From the NCBI RefSeq assembly GCF_014334055.1, contig NZ_CP060490.1, forward strand, positions 868,001 to 932,000: DNA of 64,000 nucleotides. Reading direction: 5' to 3'. A program made the translations under genes and the position numbers. Below are positions 1 to 9,111 of this stretch, piece after piece (within the stretch, counting starts at the first letter, position 1; each line of letters starts with the position of its first letter). A model generated the notes under the pieces. It was given only the letters and a program-made list of their open reading frames with translations. It made no database searches and was not told the origin of the DNA. This stretch comes from Oscillibacter hominis (GTDB taxonomy: Bacteria > Bacillota > Clostridia > Oscillospirales > Oscillospiraceae).

Positions 1-516
1 GTGCCCTCTGGCCACGGCCAGGTACTCCCGGTAAAACTCGCCGCTGTGCAGCTGGCGCCGGAGCCGGTCGTGGATATAGCCGCTTTTGGCCACGGCCATC
101 AGCCCGGTGGTTCCCTTGTCCAGCCGGTTGACCGGGTGGAATATAAACCCCTCTCCCCAGCGGGCGGCCAGGGCGCCGGCCACGGTGGGCGTATCCGGCG
201 TCAAAGAGGAGGCGTGGACTGCCATACCGGCGCTTTTATCCAAAATCAGCAGATCCTCATCCTCATAGGCCACGTGGAGCGGGATATTCAGAGGAGCGAT
301 AGCCTGGGCCGGGGGGTCGCCAATTTCAATTTGGAGGACGTCTCCCGCCTCCACGGACCGTGTGACAAAGGCCGGCGCGCCGTTGAGCAGGATGCCGTCC
401 GGGCGGCGCTTGAGCCGGGCCAGCTGATGGGAGGAGAGGCCCATCTCCCGGCGGAGCACCTCTTTCACTGTTTTTCCGCTCTGCTCCCGGCTGATGGTGA
501 ACGCAAGCGTGCGCAT
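1..516 (-). CDS. RluA-family pseudouridine synthase, 3' end cut by window
   Basis: Converts specific uridines in rRNA or tRNA to pseudouridine. The reading frame begins at ATG 516 behind a GGGAGG ribosome site and runs off the left edge. About 172 codons are visible. An S4-like N-terminal part is followed by the catalytic motif NRLDKGTTGLM, whose Asp is the family nucleophile. The downstream segment (VAKSGYIHDRL, then EFYREYLAV) is also typical of the RluA/RluD/YlyB group. The exact target (RluD-like or RluC-like) cannot be told from this fragment. It is divergent to the ABC-F gene at 629, so the 112-bp gap should hold both promoters. Confidence 0.9.
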   Translation of the reverse strand, partial: MRTLAFTISREQSGKTVKEVLRREMGLSSHQLARLKRRPDGILLNGAPAFVTRSVEAGDVLQIEIGDPPAQAIAPLNIPLHVAYEDEDLLILDKSAGMAVHASSLTPDTPTVAGALAARWGEGFIFHPVNRLDKGTTGLMAVAKSGYIHDRLRRQLHSGEFYREYLAVARGH

Positions 517-585
517 GGCAATTCCCTCCCTTTTTCCAACTGGAGACAGTTTAACAGAATTCAGGTGGAAAGGCCAGAAAATTTA

Positions 586-594
586 TGGTATACT
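586..594 (+). promoter_or_regulatory. Extended -10 promoter for the ABC-F gene
   Basis: TGG-TATACT, an extended -10 element (TGN plus TATACT), lies about 35 bp before the ABC-F start. No good -35 box is visible. The same TGGTATACTA string recurs before the ABC-F gene at 34645 and before rodA at 58123. Confidence 0.5.
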
Positions 595-628
595 ACTTTG
601 GTTAAATCAAAAAAGGAGCGTATTCCAT

Positions 629-2413
629 ATGCTGCTCTCTGCGGAACATCTCTCCATCAACTTTGGTAGCCGTCAGCTGTTAGAAGATGTGAGTTTATTT
701 TTGAATGAAGGGGACAAGGTGGGGATCATCGGCATCAACGGGACAGGGAAGTCCACGCTGCTGCGGCTTCTGGCCGGCGATTTGACACCGGACAGCGGCA
801 CCATCTCCCGCAATCCCAACGTGCAGGTGGGGTATCTGCCCCAAAACCCCGTTATGGACGATGAGGCCACCGTTTTGGAGCAGGTGTTTTTGCACATGCC
901 GGACTCGTTTCGCGCCCTCAATGAATATGAGGCCAAGGCCATGCTGAATCGGCTCGGCATCGGGGATTTCGGCCAGCGGGTGGGCACCCTCTCCGGCGGA
1001 CAGCGCAAGCGGGTGGCCCTGGCCGCCGTGCTGCTTCACCCGGCGGATGTGCTGGTGCTGGATGAGCCCACCAACCACCTGGACAGCGAAATGGTGGCTT
1101 GGCTGGAGCAGCGGCTGGCCCGCTTCTCCGGGGCGCTCATTATGGTGACCCATGACCGCTACTTTTTGGAGCGGGTGGCCAACCATATCACCGAAGTCTC
1201 CCGCGGAAAACTATATCACTATGAGGCAAACTACTCCAAGTATCTGGAGCTGAAGGAACAGCGTCAGGAGATGGAGCGCTCCAGCGAGCGCAAGCGCCAA
1301 TCCATCCTGCGCACCGAGCGGGAGTGGATCATGCGGGGCTGCCGGGCCAGGTCCACCAAGAGCAAGGACCGGATCCAGCGCTACGAGGAGCTGAGAGACC
1401 GCTCTGCGCCGGAGGCGGACAGCTCCGTGCAGATGGCGTCGGCCTCCGCCCGGCTGGGCCGGAAGATCATTGAGCTGTCCCACGTCTCCAAGGCCTTCGA
1501 CGGACGGACGGTGATCCGGGACTTCTCCTATGGCGTGGGACGGGAGGACCGTATCGGCATCGTGGGGCGCAACGGCGTGGGGAAGTCCACGCTGCTGCGG
1601 CTCATCGCCGGCGATCTGGAGCCGGATTCCGGCGCAGTGGAGCGTGGGGCCACGGTGAAAATCGGCTACTTTTCCCAGGAGGGAAGGGAGCTGGATTTAA
1701 ACCAGAGGGTCTATGACTTCATCCATGAGATCGCCGAGGAGGTCAAAACGGAGGAGGGTACCTTTTCCGCCTCCCAGATGATGGAGCGGTTTTTATTCCC
1801 GGCAGACCTGCAGTCCGTGGCCATCGGACAGCTCTCCGGCGGCGAGCGGCGGAGGCTGTACCTGCTGTCCATCCTCATGTCCTCGCCCAATGTGCTGCTC
1901 TTTGACGAGCCCACCAATGATTTGGATGTGACCACGCTGGCCATTTTGGAGGATTACCTGGACGGTTTTTCCGGCCCGGTGCTGGCCGTGTCCCATGACC
2001 GGTATTTCCTGGACCGCATTGCCACCTCCATGTTTGAGATCCGCCCGGAGGGAGAGCTGCGCCGCTACAGCGGCAACTACTCTGACTACGTGGAAAAGCG
2101 GGTGGAGGAGGACGCGGCGAAGGAGCGGCCGGAGCGCGCGGAGGCGCCAAGGGAGCGCCGCCGCAAGCTGAAGTTCTCCTATCAGGAGCAGCGGGAGTAC
2201 GAGACAATCGAGGCGCGTATTGCCGACTTGGAGGAGCAGCTGCGCGTATGCGCCGGAGAGATGGAACTCTGCGGCAGCGACTATGTGCGGCTTCAGGAGC
2301 TTCAAAGCCGCCAGGAGGAGCTGAGCGGGCTTCTGGATCAGGTGATGGAGCGCTGGATGTACCTCAGCGATCTTGCCGAGAGGATCGAAGCGCAGCAGGA
2401 AAGGAGCTTTTGA
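629..2413 (+). CDS. ABC-F family ATPase, Uup-like
   Basis: A soluble twin-ATPase protein of 594 residues with no membrane segments. ABC-F proteins act on the ribosome rather than in transport. NBD1 has Walker A GINGTGKST (about residues 35-43), signature LSGGQRKR (about 121) and Walker B ending DEPTNHLD. NBD2 has GRNGVGKST (about 313), LSGGERRR (about 401) and DEPTNDLD. The inter-domain linker is charged and helical. The C-terminal 80 residues form a predicted coiled coil (EQREYETIEARIADLEEQL), as in Uup. An in-frame ATG lies upstream at 494, but the AAAGGAG site and NBD alignment favour ATG 629. The stop overlaps the next gene's start (TGATG), so the two are co-translated. Confidence 0.92.
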   Translation: MLLSAEHLSINFGSRQLLEDVSLFLNEGDKVGIIGINGTGKSTLLRLLAGDLTPDSGTISRNPNVQVGYLPQNPVMDDEATVLEQVFLHMPDSFRALNEYEAKAMLNRLGIGDFGQRVGTLSGGQRKRVALAAVLLHPADVLVLDEPTNHLDSEMVAWLEQRLARFSGALIMVTHDRYFLERVANHITEVSRGKLYHYEANYSKYLELKEQRQEMERSSERKRQSILRTEREWIMRGCRARSTKSKDRIQRYEELRDRSAPEADSSVQMASASARLGRKIIELSHVSKAFDGRTVIRDFSYGVGREDRIGIVGRNGVGKSTLLRLIAGDLEPDSGAVERGATVKIGYFSQEGRELDLNQRVYDFIHEIAEEVKTEEGTFSASQMMERFLFPADLQSVAIGQLSGGERRRLYLLSILMSSPNVLLFDEPTNDLDVTTLAILEDYLDGFSGPVLAVSHDRYFLDRIATSMFEIRPEGELRRYSGNYSDYVEKRVEEDAAKERPERAEAPRERRRKLKFSYQEQREYETIEARIADLEEQLRVCAGEMELCGSDYVRLQELQSRQEELSGLLDQVMERWMYLSDLAERIEAQQERSF

Positions 2414-3774
2414 TGGAACATAAGAGAACGATCTGCCTGATGAATGATTCATTCCCGCCGCTGATCGACGGCGTGGCCAATACAGTGGTGAACTACGCCA
2501 CCTATATCCAGAAAAACCACGGCAATGCCATCGTTGCCACCCCATACAATCCGGAGGCCAGGGATGACTTTCCGTTCCCGGTGCTGCGCTACCGCAGCTT
2601 TGACACCACCCGCCTCGTGGGCTACCGGGCCGGTTACCCCTTTTCCGTGGAGGCCATGCGGCAGCTGAAGGAGGCGGACATCAGCCTGATCCACAGCCAC
2701 TGCCCCTTTGTCTCCACCTTCCTTGCAAGGACGCTTCGGGCGGCCATCGACGTGCCTGTGGTCTTCACCTATCACACCAAGTTCGACGTGGACATCGCCA
2801 AGATCGTGGGCGACCACCCGTCCCTCCAGGAGAAGATCGCTAAGGTGGTGGTGATGAATGTCCAGGCCTGCAACGAGGTCTGGGTGGTCAGCCATGGCGC
2901 CGGGGAAAACCTGCGCAGCCTGGGCTACGAGGGGGACTACGTGGTCATGGAAAACGGCGTGGAGTTTCCCCGGGGGCGGATTGATGAGGAGACGGTCGGC
3001 TCCGTCACCGCCCAATATGACCTGCCGCCCCAGGTTCCGGTATTTTTGTTTGTGGGCCGCATGATGTGGTACAAGGGCCTTCGGATCATCGTGGACGCCC
3101 TGGCCCGGCTGCGTACGGCGGGGCAGGAGTTCCGCATGGTGTTCATTGGCGACGGCAAGGACCGCCAGGAGGTGGAGGAGTATGTCCAGGCGGTAGGGCT
3201 TGGGAACCGGTGCATCTTCACCGGCGCCATCCGGGACCGGGAGACGCTGCGCGCCTGGTACTGCCGGGCGGACCTGTTCCTGTTCCCCTCCACCTATGAC
3301 ACCAACGGGATTGTGGTGCGGGAGGCCGCCTCCTGCGGTCTGGGCAGCGTCCTGGTGGGCGGAAGCTGCGCTGCGGAGGGCGTGAGCGACGGGCGCAACG
3401 GGCTGCTGATCCAGGAAAACCCCGAGTCCATGTCCGCCATGCTGCTGCGGGCCTGCGACCACCCCGAGTCCATGGCGCGGATCGGTGAAAACGCTATGAA
3501 CGACCTCTATCTTTCCTGGGAGGACAGCGTGGCCCGGGCGGCGGAGCGGTACGAGGTGGTGTTGGAGCGCTACCGCCGGGGTGAGCTGGAGCAGGACCCC
3601 AGCGTGTTTGAGGGGTTTTTGAAGGCCGCCGGAGAACTGATGACCGCTGTGGAGAAGGCGCGGGACTTCCGGGCGGACCCGGTGGGAGAGCTGAAGGAGC
3701 TGCGGGGCCGCCGGCGGGAAACCATGGGCCGGATGGTGGAGAGCTTCTGGCAGTATCTGGACCGATATTTATAA
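2413..3774 (+). CDS. GT4-family glycosyltransferase, diacylglycerol-glycosyltransferase type
   Basis: Predicted GT-B glycosyltransferase of 453 residues. The N-terminal NDSFPPLIDGVANTVVNYA matches the acceptor-domain start of GT4 enzymes that glucosylate diacylglycerol or make related glycolipids. The HSHCPF and FTYHTKFD strings are also typical. The C-terminal nucleotide-sugar domain has FVGRMMWYKGL and a terminal EX7E-type region (YDTNGIVVREAASCGL). The C-terminal 80 residues are charged and helical. Start ATG 2413 overlaps the ABC-F stop. The gene ends before a clear terminator. The lipid substrate is an inference; other GT4 roles are possible. Confidence 0.85.
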   Translation: MEHKRTICLMNDSFPPLIDGVANTVVNYATYIQKNHGNAIVATPYNPEARDDFPFPVLRYRSFDTTRLVGYRAGYPFSVEAMRQLKEADISLIHSHCPFVSTFLARTLRAAIDVPVVFTYHTKFDVDIAKIVGDHPSLQEKIAKVVVMNVQACNEVWVVSHGAGENLRSLGYEGDYVVMENGVEFPRGRIDEETVGSVTAQYDLPPQVPVFLFVGRMMWYKGLRIIVDALARLRTAGQEFRMVFIGDGKDRQEVEEYVQAVGLGNRCIFTGAIRDRETLRAWYCRADLFLFPSTYDTNGIVVREAASCGLGSVLVGGSCAAEGVSDGRNGLLIQENPESMSAMLLRACDHPESMARIGENAMNDLYLSWEDSVARAAERYEVVLERYRRGELEQDPSVFEGFLKAAGELMTAVEKARDFRADPVGELKELRGRRRETMGRMVESFWQYLDRYL

Positions 3775-3782
3775 GAGAGAAC

Positions 3783-3815
3783 AAGAGAGGGCTGGTGAGG
3801 CTCTCTCTTTTTCGT
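3783..3815 (+). terminator. Intrinsic terminator after the glycosyltransferase
   Basis: Ten-base-pair stem (AGAGAGGGCT with AGGCTCTCTCT, including G-U pairs), a five-base loop, then TTTTT. Confidence 0.75.
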
Positions 3816-3970
3816 GCGGCAATTGTCGGAGGGGGAAAAGAGGCCTGGGGATTCGGAGGCAAACATCCTTGCCAGAGCGTATACTGTAGCGTAAAGGGGA
3901 TTGACGCAGGTTACAGAAGCTGGGGAAAAAGGTTGTTTTTGCCATTCTTTGTAAAAATCCAAAAAAATAC

Positions 3971-3998
3971 ATGACAAGCACAAAAAATCTGCTATACT
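3971..3998 (+). promoter_or_regulatory. Possible promoter of the diguanylate cyclase
   Basis: ATGACA, 16 bp, then TATACT; the -35 box is weak. It lies 36 bp before ATG 4034. The rest of the gap 3816-4033 shows nothing else recognisable. Confidence 0.4.
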
Positions 3999-4033
3999 AT
4001 CCTAAACAAATGTGAGATTGACAGGAGAAGCCT

Positions 4034-5185
4034 ATGCCGCAGAACGATCAGGAAACCACGAATGTGGAGATTATCCAGGCGGAGTACCGCCGGATCAACC
4101 GGAAGTGGATGGGGCTGCATTTCAAAGCGCTGTTTGGTCTGGCCCTATTCACCTTTGTAATGGAAATCGCCATGTTCTTTGTGATGGGCCAGGCAGGCCT
4201 GATCAGCACGTCAAATGACATTTACATGTGGAAATACATCCTGATCCCTTCGGGGGTGAATTTCCTGTGCGTGCTGGTCAGCTTTTTGGCCAAGCGGTGC
4301 ACCAAGTGCTCCGACACGGTAAAAATCTATGTGGTATCCCTCTGCTTTGCCTTGGCGGGATTCAGCGTATACAATGCCCACAGCCTCTTTGACGCGCTTT
4401 TCATCGTGTTCACAATCCCCATGCTGATGACCACCGCCTATGGCAATCTGACCCTCACCACCCTGGTGGCCACCTGTTCGGTGATTGCAAAGGCGGTGTC
4501 CGACCTCTGGCTCTGCTGGGACCCGGCTCGGGTCAGCGTCACCGCCACGGCCACGGAGTATACCGACTTTGCCATGTCCATGGTGCTGCTGCTGGTGTTT
4601 TACGCGGCCTGCGTCATTGTGATCCACATTGAAAAAGAGAAGAACGACGTCAGCATCCAAAAGGAGCTGGAGCGGCAGCGGCTGAGCAGGGAGATGCTGA
4701 TCGACGGCCTGACCCGGATTCAAAACCGGCACGGCCTGCGCCGGGCGTTTGACGAGATGCTGAAGGACTGCGACAGTGTGCCGTATCAGCTGGCCATGCT
4801 GGACCTGGACAATTTCAAGCAGGTCAACGACACCTATGGACATCAAAAGGGAGACCGGTGCCTCCAGGTTTTCGGCGGAGTGCTGCGGGAGGCCTGCGGC
4901 GACAGCGCCAAGCCCTTCCGGTTTGGAGGCGATGAGTTCTGCATCCTCTTCCGGGGACAGGAGATGGGTTCGGCGGTGGAGACCTGCCGCCGGATTCAGA
5001 AACAGTATACCGCGGCGCTGGAAGCGGAGGGAGAGAAGCTGCCTTTTCACACCGCAAGCTTTGGCCTTGCGGCCTATCGGGCAGGGATGACGCCCACCCA
5101 GTTGATCCGGGAGTCGGACGCCGCGCTCTATGAGGCGAAGCGGGAGAAAGATCAGATCAAGGTGTTTCAGGCGTTGGAGCAGTGA
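4034..5185 (+). CDS. Membrane-bound GGDEF diguanylate cyclase
   Basis: Predicted to make cyclic di-GMP from two GTP. The 383-residue protein has five or six hydrophobic segments within residues 30-200, including FKALFGLALFTFVMEIAMFF and SMVLLLVFYAACVIVIHI. A helical linker follows, then a GGDEF domain. The active site is intact: FRFGGDEFCILF, with the motif near residues 298-302, and the upstream LDLDNFKQVND metal/nucleotide loop. The usual RxxD inhibitory site before GGDEF is absent (SAKPFRF instead), so product inhibition at the I-site is probably lost. No sensor domain other than the membrane part is seen. It stands alone, followed by a bidirectional terminator. Confidence 0.92.
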   Translation: MPQNDQETTNVEIIQAEYRRINRKWMGLHFKALFGLALFTFVMEIAMFFVMGQAGLISTSNDIYMWKYILIPSGVNFLCVLVSFLAKRCTKCSDTVKIYVVSLCFALAGFSVYNAHSLFDALFIVFTIPMLMTTAYGNLTLTTLVATCSVIAKAVSDLWLCWDPARVSVTATATEYTDFAMSMVLLLVFYAACVIVIHIEKEKNDVSIQKELERQRLSREMLIDGLTRIQNRHGLRRAFDEMLKDCDSVPYQLAMLDLDNFKQVNDTYGHQKGDRCLQVFGGVLREACGDSAKPFRFGGDEFCILFRGQEMGSAVETCRRIQKQYTAALEAEGEKLPFHTASFGLAAYRAGMTPTQLIRESDAALYEAKREKDQIKVFQALEQ

Positions 5186-5190
5186 TGAAA

Positions 5191-5216
5191 AAAGGAGGGG
5201 GATCCCCCTCCTTTTT
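5191..5216. terminator. Bidirectional terminator between convergent genes
   Basis: A 24-bp perfect palindrome (AAAGGAGGGGG / CCCCCTCCTTT arms around AT) with T-runs on both strands. It separates the cyclase from the convergent macro-domain gene. Confidence 0.85.
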
Positions 5217-5218
5217 AT

Positions 5219-5758
5219 TTATGAGAGCCGCTGGCTTTTGTCGGAGGCATACCACATGTTGTAGGTCTGCTGGTAGACGCGCAGGGCGTCCTCGCTGTGA
5301 CAAACCATCCGCACCCGCTCCGGCATGGAATGGCTGGAAAGGAAGTCCATGATGGTCCGCAGCGCCACCGTGGCGGCCTGGGCCATGGGATAGCCGAAAA
5401 TCCCGGTGCTGATGGAGGGGAAGTCCACGCTGCGGCAGCCGTATTGCCGGGCCAGCTCCAGGCAGGAGCGGTAACATGAGGAGAGCTGCTCTGCCTCGCC
5501 GCAGCCGCCGCCCCGCCACACTGGGCCCGGCGTGTGAATGACGTATCTGGCCTTCAGCCGATAGCCCTTTGTGAGCTTGGCCTGTCCTGTTTCACATCCG
5601 TGGAGGGTCCGGCACTCCGCCAGGAGCTCTGGTCCCGCGGCCCGGTGGATAGCGCCGTCCACGCCGCCCCCGCCCAACAGGCTGGTGTTTGCCGCGTTGA
5701 CGATGGCGTCGGCATCCGATAAGGTGATGTCTCCCATAATAAGTTCTAATTTTCCCAT
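5219..5758 (-). CDS. Macro-domain protein (ADP-ribose / O-acetyl-ADP-ribose hydrolase type)
   Basis: A 179-residue stand-alone macro domain. The ADP-ribose-binding motifs are clear: DITLSDADAIVNAAN at the N-terminus, GGGGVDGAIHRAAGPEL, and the phosphate loop SISTGIFGYPMAQAA. This pattern matches YmdB/MacroD-type enzymes that deacetylate O-acetyl-ADP-ribose or remove ADP-ribose from protein. Start ATG 5758 has a GAAAGGA site. The open frame extends upstream to 6001 without similarity, so the longer start is rejected. Its neighbour on the other strand is an isochorismatase-family hydrolase. The gap 5759-5990 shows no clear element. Confidence 0.9.
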   Translation of the reverse strand: MGKLELIMGDITLSDADAIVNAANTSLLGGGGVDGAIHRAAGPELLAECRTLHGCETGQAKLTKGYRLKARYVIHTPGPVWRGGGCGEAEQLSSCYRSCLELARQYGCRSVDFPSISTGIFGYPMAQAATVALRTIMDFLSSHSMPERVRMVCHSEDALRVYQQTYNMWYASDKSQRLS

Positions 5759-5990
5759 ACAGCTGTCCTTTCTGTTGCTTTTCCTCAGTATAGTCAGCTT
5801 CGCGGGAAAAAACAAGCTTTTCACCGGAGCCGGGATGCAGTATAATAACTGTACATGGCTATTTTTTGCCTTTACCGCGGCGGCACCTGCGCGGCAAGAT
5901 GCCAAAGCGGCTGAGCGCCCGGCAGGAAGCGGCCGCAGGGATGGGCAGCCAGAACGCCCGCCTGCCCAAAGATCAGAGGAGTGTGAGACT

Positions 5991-6671
5991 ATGCGTGTCA
6001 ACGACAGACACCTTTCCTTTTACTATGAGATGGACGATGACATTGAGGCTGTCCACATCGACCGGCCAAGGACGGCCCTGCTAATCATCGACATGCAGTA
6101 CAGCCAGATCAGCCGGCCCCAGGGAAGAAGCGAAGCGGAGCAAGTGCGCTGGGAGCCGTTTTACCGGAAGATCGAGGAAGTGGTGCTGCCCAATAACCAG
6201 ACGATTTTGAAGGCCTTCCGCCGCCTGGGGATGAACGTCTGCTTTGCCAAGGTGGTGACCCGGAAGAGGGATGGCAGCGACCGGTCGCTGAATCAGAAGG
6301 GCACCGGGTTCAACGCCTCCTATACGGTGGATGGAGACCCCAGGGGAGAGATCGTTGCAGAACTGGCACCCATAGCGGACGAGATTGTGGTGCGCAAGGG
6401 CACGGAGAGCGCCCTCACAGGCACAAATCTGCGGCTGCTGCTCCATAACATGGGCATTGACACGGTGGTGGTGACCGGCGTGCTGACGGACCAGTGCGTG
6501 TCCAGCACCGTGCGGAGCTTGGCGGACGAGAGCTTTCAGGTCTGGCTGGTGGAGGATGCCTGCATGGCCGCCACAGAGGCCATCCACAACCATGAGCTGG
6601 AGATCCTCAACAACCTCTACTGCCATGTCATCAATACGGAGGAGCTGTTGGAGGCGCTTTCAAATTCATAA
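5991..6671 (+). CDS. Isochorismatase-family cysteine hydrolase
   Basis: Predicted cysteine hydrolase of 226 residues. The family triad is present: Asp in ALLIIDMQ, Lys in VVRKGTESALTGTNL, and Cys in VTGVLTDQCVSSTVR, with the usual cis-peptide region before the Cys. Members hydrolyse nicotinamide, biuret, carbamoylated amines, isochorismate or peroxyureidoacrylate, so the substrate cannot be named. A ureide or amide substrate would suit the purine-catabolic surroundings, but that is only context. The start was set at ATG 5991, behind AGAGGA. The larger open frame from 5571 overlaps the macro gene and lacks family similarity there. Confidence 0.88.
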   Translation: MRVNDRHLSFYYEMDDDIEAVHIDRPRTALLIIDMQYSQISRPQGRSEAEQVRWEPFYRKIEEVVLPNNQTILKAFRRLGMNVCFAKVVTRKRDGSDRSLNQKGTGFNASYTVDGDPRGEIVAELAPIADEIVVRKGTESALTGTNLRLLLHNMGIDTVVVTGVLTDQCVSSTVRSLADESFQVWLVEDACMAATEAIHNHELEILNNLYCHVINTEELLEALSNS

Positions 6672-6708
6672 AAAGAAGGCCGCGGGATATCCCGCGGCCT
6701 TCTTTTTT
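6670..6708. terminator. Bidirectional terminator
   Basis: A 12-bp stem GAAGGCCGCGGG / CCCGCGGCCTTC with a four-base loop, flanked by an A-run and a T-run, between convergent genes. Confidence 0.9.
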
Positions 6709-6711
6709 CAA

Positions 6712-8070
6712 TCACTGCTTTGCAAGGTACCGGTCACAGGCCTGGCTGGCCTGGCGGGACAAAAGCCCCTCATCCACCCGGCTCAGGCGGCCCTGTTCCA
6801 CCACCAGGTTGCCGTTCACCACGGTGTAGTCCACCGGGCCCCGCAGCCCCACGGTGGCCAGCACGGATTTGGGATCGTACAGGCCGCCCACCAGCTCCAT
6901 GCGGCGGCGGTCCACCAGGAACAGGTCGGCGCACTTTCCGACTTCCAGGGAGCCAATGTCCGACCGGCCCAGCAGGGAGGCGCTGCCCCGGGTGGCCAGT
7001 TTCAGCACATCGTAGCCGGAGGGGGCATCGGCGCTGGAGGTGAGCCGGTGCAGCAGGTAGCACACCCGAAGCTCCTCCATCAGAGAAGAACCGTCGTTGG
7101 AGGCGGAGCCATCCACCGCCAGCCCCACCTTCACGCCAAGGCGCAGCATTTCGCTCACCCGGGCCACGCCGGAGGAGAGCTTCATATTGGAGATGGGGCA
7201 GTGGGCCACGCCCGTGCCGGTCTCGGCCAGCAGCCGCAGCTCTTCGTCATTGAAGTGGATGCCGTGGGCATACCATACGTCGCTGCCGGTCCAGCCTAAG
7301 GAGGCCATGTAGGCCAGGGGGCGCATGCCGAATTTTTCCAGGGTAAAGCGCTCTTCATCCTTTGTTTCCGCCAGGTGGGTGTGGAGCCTAACCCCGTATT
7401 GGCGGGCCAATATGGCGCTTTGTCGCAGCAGCTCCCCACTGACGGAGAAGGGGGAGCAGGGGGCCAGGGCAATGCATCGCATGGAGCCGAAGGAAGCGTC
7501 GTGATAGCGCTCGATGAGCCGGGCAGAGTCGGCCATGATTTCATCCACCGTCTGTACCACGCTGTCCGGCGGCAGTCCGCCGTCCTTTTTGGAAAGGTCC
7601 ATGCTGCCCCGGGAGGCGTACATGCGGATGCCCAGCTCCTCTGCCGCGGCAAACTGAGCGCCCAACAGGTCGCCGGCGCCATGGGGGAAGACATAGTGAT
7701 GGTCAAAACAGGTGGTGCACCCGTGCTTCAGAAGTTCCCCCATGCCGCTCAGGGAGGACAGTCGGACCACTTCCTCGTCCAGGCCCTTCCAGATTTCGTA
7801 GAGCGTAGTGAGCCAGTCGAAGAGCTCCATGTTCTGCACCTGTGGCAGGTTCCGGGAGAAGACCTGGTACAGGTGGTGGTGGGTGTTGACCAAGCCTGGA
7901 TAGCAGACCATCTGGCTGCCATCCAGGACCCGGTCGGCATCGCAGGCAAGGCCTGGGCCCAGGCGGCGGATGACGCCGTCTTCGCAGTAGAGGTCCGTGT
8001 TGGAGAGCACGGAATCGCTGTCGTCGCAGGTGACAATTGTGTGCAGGTTGCGGATAAGAAGAGAGGACAT
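6712..8070 (-). CDS. 8-oxoguanine deaminase (amidohydrolase superfamily)
   Basis: Predicted to deaminate 8-oxoguanine to uric acid plus ammonia. The 452-residue protein carries the subtype III amidohydrolase metal and catalytic set: NTHHHLYQVFSR, then LHTHLAETKDEE, then WYAHGIHF, GTGVAHCPISN and the Asp in AVDGSASND. The strings GMRPLAYMASLGW, APCSPFSVS and VDGSASND match the Pseudomonas 8-oxoguanine deaminase group better than atrazine or hydroxyatrazine hydrolases, which remain the alternative. ATG 8070 has a GAAAGGGG site and a promoter about 115 bp upstream. Its product would feed the uric-acid genes elsewhere in the window. Confidence 0.85.
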   Translation of the reverse strand: MSSLLIRNLHTIVTCDDSDSVLSNTDLYCEDGVIRRLGPGLACDADRVLDGSQMVCYPGLVNTHHHLYQVFSRNLPQVQNMELFDWLTTLYEIWKGLDEEVVRLSSLSGMGELLKHGCTTCFDHHYVFPHGAGDLLGAQFAAAEELGIRMYASRGSMDLSKKDGGLPPDSVVQTVDEIMADSARLIERYHDASFGSMRCIALAPCSPFSVSGELLRQSAILARQYGVRLHTHLAETKDEERFTLEKFGMRPLAYMASLGWTGSDVWYAHGIHFNDEELRLLAETGTGVAHCPISNMKLSSGVARVSEMLRLGVKVGLAVDGSASNDGSSLMEELRVCYLLHRLTSSADAPSGYDVLKLATRGSASLLGRSDIGSLEVGKCADLFLVDRRRMELVGGLYDPKSVLATVGLRGPVDYTVVNGNLVVEQGRLSRVDEGLLSRQASQACDRYLAKQ

Positions 8071-8185
8071 GTCGGCACCCCTTTCTAAGTTCAGTTTCTG
8101 GCGCACTTGGCATAGTCTGGTGTATTCGGCGGCTGAAGTCCAAGGCATGGCCCAAGTCGGGCCATATGCTGTAAACGTTATTTTC

Positions 8186-8214
8186 ATTATACCATAGACC
8201 GGGACGTTTCACAA
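8186..8214 (-). promoter_or_regulatory. Promoter of the 8-oxoguanine deaminase gene
   Basis: Reading the minus strand: TTGTGA, 17 bp, TATAAT. The leader to ATG 8070 is about 110 nt and contains a 7-bp stem ATGGCCC / GGGCCAT near 8150. It has no terminator T-run. Confidence 0.7.
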
Positions 8215-8339
8215 CGGCGGCGATGCCTTTGCGCGTGAAAGGGGCAGGCCTCCATATACCATGGCTTACGAAAATGTTACTGGCAAACCCATATAATCGC
8301 TTTTTTGAAAGAGCGGTCTCAATCCATTGCTTCTTCCGC

Positions 8340-8368
8340 TTGCACTGGGCGGTAGGGTATGATACAAT
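8340..8368 (+). promoter_or_regulatory. Promoter of the serine dehydratase operon
   Basis: TTGCAC, 17 bp, TACAAT, ending 74 bp before sdaAB. Apart from this and the divergent promoter at 8186-8214, the 371-bp gap 8071-8441 shows nothing I can support. Confidence 0.6.
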
Positions 8369-8441
8369 AACCGCAAATCGGCTGTTCAGCCGCCCTTGAT
8401 CCTGCAACAAATTCGATCAGAAAAAGAAGAGGCAAACGATT

Positions 8442-9110
8442 ATGCTGGATATATTTGAAATTTTGGGGCCGGTGATGGTTGGACCCTCCAGCTCCCACAC
8501 CGCCGGGGCGGTGCGCATCGGCAATATGGCCCGCACCCTTTTGGGCGAGCCTCCTGTGACAGCGCACATTGGGCTCCACGGCTCCTTTGCAGAGACCGGC
8601 AAGGGCCACGGCACCGACAAAGCGCTCATCGCCGGCCTTTTGGGGATGAAGCCCGACGATATGGACATTCCGGTAAGCTTCCAAATCGCTCAGGCACAGG
8701 GACTTTCCTTTGATTTCCGGGAGGTCCAGCTGCGGGATGCCCACCCCAACAGCGTGGTGATGGAGCTGGTGGGGAATGCGGGGCACACCCTGAAGATGCA
8801 GGCGTCCTCCACCGGTGGCGGGAGGATTATGGTAAACCAGTTGGATAACATCCCTGTGGAGTTCACCGGCGACTACCACACGCTGGTGATCCACAACCAG
8901 GACGACTGCGGCTACATAGCGGAGGTGACCACGGAGCTGTCCAAGATGCAGGTCAACATTGCCAACATGCGCCTTTGCCGCCACGAGCGGGGCGGGGAGG
9001 CCATCATGGTCATAGAGACGGACCAGCAGGTGCCGCCGGTGGCGATCCAGCTGTTGGGAGAGCTGGAAGGCATCAATAAAATCACCTATTATGAGAGAGA
9101 GGACACATAA
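8442..9110 (+). CDS. sdaAB: L-serine dehydratase, iron-sulfur type, beta subunit
   Basis: Small subunit of the oxygen-sensitive [4Fe-4S] enzyme that turns L-serine into pyruvate and ammonia. The 222 residues begin MLDIFEILGPVMVGPSSSHTAGAVRIG, the hallmark of the beta domain. The C-terminal 75 residues form an ACT regulatory domain (HTLVIHNQDDCGYIAEVTTELS) that may sense serine or another amino acid. The stop at 9110 is one base before the start of the alpha gene, so the two subunits are translated together. Split subunits of this kind are usual in Firmicutes, whereas E. coli has one fused chain. Confidence 0.97.
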   Translation: MLDIFEILGPVMVGPSSSHTAGAVRIGNMARTLLGEPPVTAHIGLHGSFAETGKGHGTDKALIAGLLGMKPDDMDIPVSFQIAQAQGLSFDFREVQLRDAHPNSVVMELVGNAGHTLKMQASSTGGGRIMVNQLDNIPVEFTGDYHTLVIHNQDDCGYIAEVTTELSKMQVNIANMRLCRHERGGEAIMVIETDQQVPPVAIQLLGELEGINKITYYEREDT

Positions 9111-9111
9111 T

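Noticed and set aside
1..669. Plus-strand open frame of 222 codons at the left edge
   Set aside because: It is the antisense shadow of the RluA-family gene, whose motifs are all on the minus strand.
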